This document shows positions 6,912 to 11,286 of a stretch of 11,286 nucleotides of DNA, one piece after another. The stretch is from positions 1 to 11,286 of the forward strand of contig NYSW01000066.1 in assembly GCA_002683195.1 (NCBI GenBank). The letters run 5' to 3'. Position 1 is the stretch's first letter, and every line of letters begins with the position of its first letter. The notes beneath the pieces are model-generated. The model made no database searches. It was not told where the DNA came from and was given only the letters and a program-made list of their open reading frames with translations. A program made the position numbers and the translations under genes. Origin of the DNA: Phycisphaerae bacterium (GTDB lineage: Bacteria; Planctomycetota; Phycisphaerae; Phycisphaerales; SM1A02).

Positions 6912-8379
6912 TTTCAACCGACATCTCGAATCGCTCCCGATGGAACGACGCATCGGCATCGAACGCGCCACCCGTCGCCAGTTCCTCGGGAGCCTGTCCC
7001 TCGGACTCGGTGCCGCCTCCCTGTCCCAGTGGATGACTTCAGAGGCGGCGGCCTCGAATCGCCTGCGCCCGGGAAGCCCGGCGGAACCCCCGACCCCGCA
7101 CTTCGCTCCCAGAGCCAAGCGGGTCATCTTCCTCTGCATGGCCGGAGGCCCGAGTCACCTCGAGACCTTCGACCCCAAGCCCCGGCTCCAGGAACTCGAT
7201 GGCCGGCCGATGCCTGAATCCTTCACCCGGGGACTCCCGATCGCACAACTGCAGGGGAAACCGCTCACCTGCCTCGGCAGTCGCGCGTCGTTCCGGCAGC
7301 ATGGGCGAAGCGGGCAATGGATCAGTGATCATCTTCCACACATCGCGACCTGTGCCGACGACATCGCCATCGTGAATTCGATGGTGACCGAGCAGATCAA
7401 TCATGATCCGGCCCACACGTTCATGAACACCGGCTCCATCATTCCGGGCCGTCCCAGCATGGGTTCCTGGGTGAACTACGGCCTCGGATCGATGAATCAG
7501 GACCTCCCGGGATTCGTCGTCCTCACGAGCGTGGGCGGCCGCAACCCCCAACCGATCGCCGCTCGCCAATGGTCCAGCGGTTTCCTGCCGAGCCGACTTC
7601 AAGGGGTCGAATTCCAGGGTCGCGGCGAAGCGGTCCACTACGTGCGCAATCCCCCCGGCATCACCACCGACTGCCAGTCGCATCTGATCGACGCGGTCCG
7701 GGATCTCGACCGACTTCGACACGAGCAGGTCCTCGACCCGGAGATTGAATCACGAATCGCCCAGCACGAGCTTGCCTTCCGGATGCAGACCTCGGTTCCC
7801 GAGCTCATGGATCTCTCCGGAGAGTCACCCGAAACCCTCGAGATGTATGGCGCCACACCCGGCGACGGATCGTTCGCCAGCAACTGCCTGCACGCCAGAC
7901 GGCTGGCCGAACGAGGCGTACGCTTCATTCATCTCTATCATCGTGGCTGGGATCATCATGGTGGGCTGAAGCAGTACATGGACGTCTGCTGCAGACACTG
8001 CGACCAACCGACGGCCGCCCTCATCAACGATTTGAAGCGGCGAGGGATGCTGGAAGACACCCTGGTCGTCTGGGGTGGCGAATTCGGAAGAACACCGATG
8101 TCCCAGGGCGGCGGCGATGACCCCGGACGGGACCATCACATCAAGGGCTTTTCGATGTTTCTGGCCGGAGGCGGAACGCGTGGAGGCCTCACCCACGGCG
8201 CCACCGATGAGCTGGGCTATCACGCCATCGAAGACGTGGTCCATGTTCGCGACCTGCATGCCACGATGCTCCATCTCCTGGGGCTCGATCACGATCGACT
8301 TGCCGTTCGTCACCAGGGACTCGACACTCGATTGACCGGGGTCGAACCCGCACGGGTGATCGCTCCGTTGCTACGTTGA
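6904..8379 (+). CDS. DUF1501 family Tat-exported protein
   Basis: I chose GTG 6904, which overlaps the end of the PSCyt gene by 8 bases and gives 491 residues. A longer in-frame ATG at 6871 would lie inside the upstream gene, and ATG 6940 (residue 13) is an alternative. A twin-arginine signal is clear: T23-R24-R25-Q-F27-L28, then a Gly/Leu/Ala hydrophobic stretch and SEAAA near residue 50, so the protein should be exported folded. The family belongs with the alkaline phosphatase/sulfatase fold. Visible signatures are L-C-M-A-G-G-P-S-H-L-E-T-F-D (78-91), G-G-E-F-G-R-T-P-M near 395 and G-R-D410-H411-H412, likely metal-binding. The substrate is unknown. Adjacency to a PSCyt1/PSCyt2/PSD1 gene is the standard planctomycete arrangement and implies a joint function. 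Family call high, start moderate. Confidence 0.93.
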   Translation: MSDFNRHLESLPMERRIGIERATRRQFLGSLSLGLGAASLSQWMTSEAAASNRLRPGSPAEPPTPHFAPRAKRVIFLCMAGGPSHLETFDPKPRLQELDGRPMPESFTRGLPIAQLQGKPLTCLGSRASFRQHGRSGQWISDHLPHIATCADDIAIVNSMVTEQINHDPAHTFMNTGSIIPGRPSMGSWVNYGLGSMNQDLPGFVVLTSVGGRNPQPIAARQWSSGFLPSRLQGVEFQGRGEAVHYVRNPPGITTDCQSHLIDAVRDLDRLRHEQVLDPEIESRIAQHELAFRMQTSVPELMDLSGESPETLEMYGATPGDGSFASNCLHARRLAERGVRFIHLYHRGWDHHGGLKQYMDVCCRHCDQPTAALINDLKRRGMLEDTLVVWGGEFGRTPMSQGGGDDPGRDHHIKGFSMFLAGGGTRGGLTHGATDELGYHAIEDVVHVRDLHATMLHLLGLDHDRLAVRHQGLDTRLTGVEPARVIAPLLR

Positions 8380-8507
8380 AGGATGCCCGAGGGTTTCGCA
8401 TCACCCCACAGGCCTGTCATCCTGACCCTGTGCTTCGCGCCCGCGGGGCACCGTGAAGAGCGTCACTCCTCCTCGGGAAACCGGTTGACCACCCCAAGAA
8501 TCAATCA

Positions 8508-9227
8508 ATGCCCGACGCCACCGACCACGACGAAAAACCGGCTCCCCTCCGCAGGTCCGCACGAGTTCGGCGAGCACTGCTTTCGGGCGCGATCTGCATC
8601 GCCGCGGCCGCGCCCAGTTTCGCGGTCGCGGCCGACCAGTTCAGCATTCCGGGAATGATGCTCGGTGTGGCGATCTTCGCCGTGGTCATGATGGTCGGCT
8701 CAGGTTCGGATCGTTTCCGAAGGTTCACCCGGATCCCGCACATGCGGCGTTCCCTCACCTTCGTCTACGGACTTCGCGTCCTGATCTCCGCGCTGATGCC
8801 GGTCTCCTTGCTTGCCGACCTGCTGCCCGGACTCGCTGCGACCGCCCTCGTCTCAGAACTCATGAACGCCGTCGGCACGGAGATCCGCCCCAACGGCGTC
8901 CTCGGAACCCTGATCACCGTTCTCGTCCAGGGCGTCCTGCTCAATCTGGTTCTCCTGGCGTTGCTCGGCCTGATCTGGATTCCGCAACGAATGTTCAGGC
9001 CCCCGCCCCAGCGTCATGGCGAGGCCATCTGTGCGAGCTGCGGGTACTGTCGAGATTCGATCCCCAACGCCAAGCCATGCCCGGAATGCGGCTCCGACGA
9101 CCCGCCGGGCACCGAGCGCGCGACCTGGATCGACCGGGCCTCCCCGGCTCGATTTGGAATCTACCTCGGCCTGATGACCCTTCTGCCGATCCTCTTGGCC
9201 ATCAATCTCATCTGGAGCTTCAATTGA
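8508..9227 (+). CDS. Multi-pass membrane protein with a zinc ribbon
   Basis: The 239-residue product starts at ATG 8508 with only a weak purine stretch (AAGAA) upstream. An Arg-rich N-terminus (15-22) precedes hydrophobic segments at about 24-42, 47-64, 84-108, 131-158 and 216-236. Between the last two lies a four-cysteine zinc ribbon: C175-x2-C178 and C191-x2-C194 (C-A-S-C-G-Y and C-P-E-C-G), with an extra C181. The C-G-Y...C-P-E-C-G pattern resembles ribbons on many uncharacterised planctomycete membrane proteins; I cannot name a family. By the positive-inside rule the ribbon (flanked by R161, R164, R169) should face the cytoplasm. A 128-bp gap follows the DUF1501 gene and no terminator is clear there, so the gene may belong to either the upstream run or its own unit. 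It is followed immediately by a small zinc-ribbon gene. Function unknown. Confidence 0.8.
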   Translation: MPDATDHDEKPAPLRRSARVRRALLSGAICIAAAAPSFAVAADQFSIPGMMLGVAIFAVVMMVGSGSDRFRRFTRIPHMRRSLTFVYGLRVLISALMPVSLLADLLPGLAATALVSELMNAVGTEIRPNGVLGTLITVLVQGVLLNLVLLALLGLIWIPQRMFRPPPQRHGEAICASCGYCRDSIPNAKPCPECGSDDPPGTERATWIDRASPARFGIYLGLMTLLPILLAINLIWSFN

Positions 9228-9235
9228 GTCCCAGC

Positions 9236-9445
9236 ATGCCACCATCGGATCCTGATTCGACCCGCCCCAGAGGGCCCGAAGATTCAGCCGCCAGGACGTT
9301 GCGTCGGTCGACCGGTGTTCTCGGGATCGAGTGCCATGAACCATGCCCCTGGTGCGGGCGGGTCGCGACCGTGATTCAGGTCCACGGCCACGGACAGTGC
9401 GCCCATTGCGGGGTCAATCGACACCCCTGTTGCCAACCCGACTGA
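9236..9445 (+). CDS. Small zinc-ribbon protein
   Basis: The product has 69 residues from ATG 9236. TTG 9224 is an attractive alternative, giving 73 residues: it overlaps the previous stop as TTGA and has GGAG (9214-9217) at a 6-base spacing. The first half is polar and probably disordered (Pro, Ser, Asp, Arg). The second half is Cys-rich: I-E-C-H-E-P-C-P-W-C-G, then V-I-Q-V-H-G-H-G-Q-C-A-H-C-G-V-N, ending P-C-C-Q-P-D. The pair CPWC and CAHC, 13 residues apart, should bind one zinc, with further Cys/His possibly forming a second site. No signal peptide or membrane segment is seen, so it is probably cytoplasmic. The V-H-G-H-x-Q-C-x-x-C-G core looks like a conserved small-protein family, from memory only. 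The very short distance to the membrane zinc-ribbon gene suggests cotranslation and a shared role. Function unknown. Confidence 0.7.
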   Translation: MPPSDPDSTRPRGPEDSAARTLRRSTGVLGIECHEPCPWCGRVATVIQVHGHGQCAHCGVNRHPCCQPD

Positions 9446-9460
9446 ACGCGTCCGCACGCT

Positions 9461-10990
9461 TCACTCCGGGCAGAGACCCCACCCGCCGATCAGCAGCCCC
9501 AGATCCGCCGCAGTGACGTCGCCGTCATCGGTGAAATCCGCGGGACATTCGCCCTTCGGCGGACACGGACCCCAACTGGCCACGAGCAGTCCGACGTCAG
9601 CGGAGTCGACCACGGCGTCCCCGTTCAGATCACCGATGCACGGCGACGCGGGACCATCGATCGGGGTGAACGTGAATTCTTCGACCTGCACCCCGGCGGG
9701 CTGGCCATCCTGAGGGGGCGAACCGTTCAGCAGCCACAGGTTCAAGTGAACCCGGGCATTCCCCGGACGGGGATGATGCGGCCCGTCGTAGAACCACTCC
9801 TGGAGCAGGGTCTTCTCATCGGGCGATGCTTCGCCGCCCGTCCAGGCGCGACAGTACATGCCTTCGGGTGCCCACCGGAATTCGGAGGTGATCCGGTTCG
9901 ATTGCGGGTTGTTCGGGATATCGAAACGCTTGATGTTGCCCGGCCAGTCGTACGGCTGCGCGACGAATTGCCCTTCGAACGCTCCGGGGTCGCCCCAGCG
10001 ACTGAATTCGATGTCGAATTCGTTCGGAGGATTCCACCACATGACCGACGACTCGTAGCAATTGACGTATTCCCAGATGAACAATCCGAACACGATGTTC
10101 GGATCCAGCTGATCGACTCGGCCCCGGGTGACGAACTGATAGGTGCCGTAGCCCAGATAATCCTCGAGCACGACCTCACAGCAACGCCAGCCCCCTTGCT
10201 GGTCGATTCCCATGTACAGGGAGCCGTCGGAGAGGGTTCGCACCACGTCCGGGGAATCCGAATACTGATTCGGACCGGGTCCCTGATAAGCGTTCTTCAC
10301 CCGCCATTCATGACCGGAGAAATCGATTCGACGGCTTCCGAAGTCACCCCACTGGTCGACCTCGGGAATGGCCCGGTCGAAGCGAAACGCATCAAGCCAT
10401 CCGCGGCCGGTTTCCTGAGCCGCGGTCTGGCGGAATGAAAATTCCAGTTCCATGGATCTCGTCCCCAGCGGAGCGGGGCCGAAATCGCGTTCCACCGTGA
10501 ACATCTGATCCGTGGGATCGAGCGAGTTGAGAAGAATCACCGTCTTCTGATCAAGGTCGACTCCCGCTTCATCACGCCACCGAACCGTGAACGCGACCCG
10601 AGCAGCACCGACCAACGCGTCGTCGCCGAGGTGACCGACGTCGACTTTCAGCCGGTGGGACCAGCTGCCGTAGCACTCGACCAGACAGGAGACCCGCGAA
10701 GATCCGGCCGCGCCGTCGAACGGCCCGTAAAGCCAGAGCGCCCGGCGAGCGTGCGAAACCAGGTCGGAGCCGAGGCCGAAGTTGCCCGCGCCGGTCCAGC
10801 CGGACACCGGATTGTTTTCAAGACCCGGCCCGAGTTCGAAACTCGGATTGTCGTATTGACACTCCACCAGGTCTCCTTCTCCCGGATGCCCCATGGCCGG
10901 AGAGGAAGCCCAGAACAGAAGTGCCGTCAAGAAAACCGCGAGGAGGACTGTCGTCCTCCTCGCGGCTCCGGATTGATCCAAACTCGTCAT
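9461..10990 (-). CDS. Secreted GH16-type glycoside hydrolase with N-terminal jelly-roll and two C-terminal dockerin-like repeats
   Basis: The product has 509 residues from ATG 10990; TTG 10996 would add two residues. Only a GAG 7 bases upstream serves as ribosome binding site. Residues 1-34 are a signal peptide (R11-R12, then V-L-L-A-V-F-L-T-A-L-L). Residues about 40-206 form a beta-sandwich, beginning N-P-S-F-E and G-W-T-G-A-G-N, like carbohydrate-binding jelly-rolls. Residues about 220-445 resemble the GH16 fold (W-R-V-K-N, E-D-Y-L-G-Y-G-T-Y), with the catalytic motif E324-F-D326-I-E328-F. This is the ExDxE form, where the first Glu is nucleophile and the last the acid/base. The likely reaction is endo-hydrolysis of a beta-glucan or a galactan such as agar or carrageenan; the substrate cannot be told. 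Residues 453-506 are two dockerin-like repeats. The gene lies 48 bp downstream of another dockerin gene and converges on the zinc-ribbon gene with a 15-bp gap. Confidence 0.85.
   Translation of the reverse strand: MTSLDQSGAARRTTVLLAVFLTALLFWASSPAMGHPGEGDLVECQYDNPSFELGPGLENNPVSGWTGAGNFGLGSDLVSHARRALWLYGPFDGAAGSSRVSCLVECYGSWSHRLKVDVGHLGDDALVGAARVAFTVRWRDEAGVDLDQKTVILLNSLDPTDQMFTVERDFGPAPLGTRSMELEFSFRQTAAQETGRGWLDAFRFDRAIPEVDQWGDFGSRRIDFSGHEWRVKNAYQGPGPNQYSDSPDVVRTLSDGSLYMGIDQQGGWRCCEVVLEDYLGYGTYQFVTRGRVDQLDPNIVFGLFIWEYVNCYESSVMWWNPPNEFDIEFSRWGDPGAFEGQFVAQPYDWPGNIKRFDIPNNPQSNRITSEFRWAPEGMYCRAWTGGEASPDEKTLLQEWFYDGPHHPRPGNARVHLNLWLLNGSPPQDGQPAGVQVEEFTFTPIDGPASPCIGDLNGDAVVDSADVGLLVASWGPCPPKGECPADFTDDGDVTAADLGLLIGGWGLCPE
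9473..9634 (-). repeat. Tandem dockerin-like module, GH16 gene
   Basis: Two calcium-loop repeats, DLNGDAVVDSADVGLLVASW and DFTDDGDVTAADLGLLIGGW, are each followed by G-x-C-P and separated by a Cys/Pro linker. They place the enzyme in the same attachment class as the other dockerin proteins of the window. Confidence 0.75.
10936..10965 (-). promoter_or_regulatory. Perfect 13-bp hairpin followed by a T-run inside the GH16 signal-peptide coding region
   Basis: On the minus strand, CCGCGAGGAGGAC, loop GACA, and GTCCTCCTCGCGG pair perfectly over 13 bp. TTTTCTT follows directly (10935-10929). The hairpin begins 25 bases after the first base of the ATG, in codons 9-19 (AARRT-TVLLA). Its form is that of an intrinsic terminator or attenuator. 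The left arm holds AGGAGG, a full Shine-Dalgarno sequence, and the right arm holds CCTCCT, the anti-Shine-Dalgarno core. No start codon follows the AGGAGG at a useful distance. The structure is seen directly; any regulatory role is inference. Confidence 0.5.
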
Positions 10991-11002
10991 GATCAAACTC
11001 GT
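10975..11002 (-). repeat. Short direct repeat flanking the GH16 start codon
   Basis: ACGAGTTTGATC (11002-10991) and ACGAGTTTGGATC (10987-10975) lie on either side of the ATG at 10990-10988. They differ only by one inserted G. The period is 15 bases. This could be a small duplication that created the N-terminal codons, or a pair of regulator sites. Confidence 0.35.
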
Positions 11003-11038
11003 TGTTTCCAGTCTTCGAACTCGACCATGAGACGAGTA

Positions 11039-11286
11039 TCACTCGCAGTTGTCGTTGGCCAGCGACGCGCAGAATGCGTCCCAGTCCACCTTGCAGCAGA
11101 TCGGGTCGATCGCACAGACGGTCTCCTGACAGTCGCTGTCGGTGCAACCAGGTCCATCGTGGGCCTCGCCACAGTTGCCGATGCCGTCGTCATCACCACC
11201 GCCATCACCGTTGTCGTCGGGACATTCGCCCCAGGCGGCGAGCAGGCCGCCGATGTCGGCGCCGTTCACGAAGCCGTCACCATTGA
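11039..11286 (-). CDS. 3' end of a secreted protein with a dockerin-like repeat and a Cys-rich C-terminal domain (5' end outside window)
   Basis: The open frame runs through the right window edge and ends at TGA 11041-11039. GTG 11269 falls inside the dockerin repeat, so it is not a real start. The visible 81 residues comprise one dockerin-like repeat (N-G-D-G-F-V-N-G-A-D-I-G-G-L-L-A-A-W-G), an Asp/Gly linker (D-D-N-G-D-G-G-G-D-D-D-G), and a tail of about 45 residues with eight cysteines: N-C-G, P-G-C, D-C, V-C, I-C-C, F-C and N-C-E. The pattern H-D-G-P-G-C...V-C-A-I-D-P-I-C-C...W-D-A-F-C recurs, from memory, in secreted planctomycete and myxobacterial proteins and is probably disulphide-bonded. 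Its role is unknown. The gene is 48 bp upstream of the GH16 gene on the same strand, so the two may be cotranscribed. Confidence 0.75.
   Translation of the reverse strand, partial: NGDGFVNGADIGGLLAAWGECPDDNGDGGGDDDGIGNCGEAHDGPGCTDSDCQETVCAIDPICCKVDWDAFCASLANDNCE
11219..11284 (-). repeat. Dockerin-like repeat, partial gene at right edge
   Basis: One repeat (N-G-D-G-F-V-N-G-A-D-I-G-G-L-L-A-A-W-G-E-C-P) is visible; a preceding one would lie beyond the window. Unlike the other three proteins, this module is not at the extreme C-terminus but is followed by a Cys-rich domain. Confidence 0.65.

Noticed and set aside
8408..8417. ACAGGCCTGT palindrome after the DUF1501 gene
   Set aside because: A 10-bp palindrome without loop or T-run is not a terminator and occurs often by chance; the 8380-8507 gap shows no other convincing signal.
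8606..8632. GGCCGCG...CGCGGCC inverted repeat in the zinc-ribbon membrane protein gene
   Set aside because: The arms are short, with a 13-base spacer or longer, in an Ala-rich coding stretch with alternating GC-rich codons; no T-run follows. Chance is a sufficient explanation.
9443..9463. Dyad symmetry from stop codon to stop codon between the convergent zinc-ribbon and GH16 genes (TGAA-C-GCGT/ACGC-TTCA)
   Set aside because: Three of the pairs follow simply from both genes ending in TGA, the stem has a bulge and no T-run follows on either strand, so I do not call it a terminator.
9746..10438. 230-codon open frame on the plus strand opposite the GH16 gene
   Set aside because: It is antisense to the GH16 catalytic domain and lacks any domain signature or ribosome binding site.

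Overview
The window looks like chromosomal DNA of a planctomycete, most likely of the class Phycisphaerae. This is an inference from gene content. The PSCyt1/PSCyt2/PSD1 protein with an adjacent DUF1501 protein is a typical planctomycete pair. Four separate secreted proteins carry dockerin-like repeats of the form D-x-N-x-D...ADLGLLL..WG. The DNA is GC-rich and GTG starts are used. I see no RNA gene, CRISPR array, insertion sequence, integrase or phage gene, and no non-coding stretch longer than about 205 bases.

Layout. The left part is on the minus strand and reads right to left: a DUF3817 membrane protein (2352-2014), then a secreted beta-helix protein with dockerin repeats (2017-1094) whose start overlaps the preceding stop as ATGA, then a secreted unknown protein with two dockerin repeats (932-60). 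A 204-bp divergent region (2353-2556) holds a 15-bp direct repeat and a small inverted repeat. It separates this group from a plus-strand run: a DUF1573 lipoprotein (2557-3672), a 1,053-residue PSCyt1/PSCyt2/PSD1 protein (3750-6911), a Tat-exported DUF1501 protein (6904-8379, overlapping by 8 bases), a multi-pass membrane protein with a cytoplasmic-type zinc ribbon (8508-9227), and a tiny zinc-ribbon protein (about 9236-9445). Converging on these from the right are a secreted GH16-type glycoside hydrolase with two C-terminal dockerin repeats (10990-9461) and, upstream of it, the 3' end of another secreted gene with a dockerin repeat and a Cys-rich tail (11039 to the window edge).

How the genes may fit together. 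Nearly every product is exported or membrane-bound. The GH16 enzyme and the beta-helix protein suggest interaction with polysaccharides, and the PSCyt/DUF1501 pair is common in planctomycetes, but its biochemical role is not established. The shared dockerin-like modules imply a common mode of attachment or sorting, yet no cohesin is present in the window. I do not see a complete novel system. The most striking unexplained signal is a perfect 13-bp inverted repeat with a 4-base loop, followed by TTTTCTT, just inside the GH16 gene. It pairs an AGGAGG with a CCTCCT.
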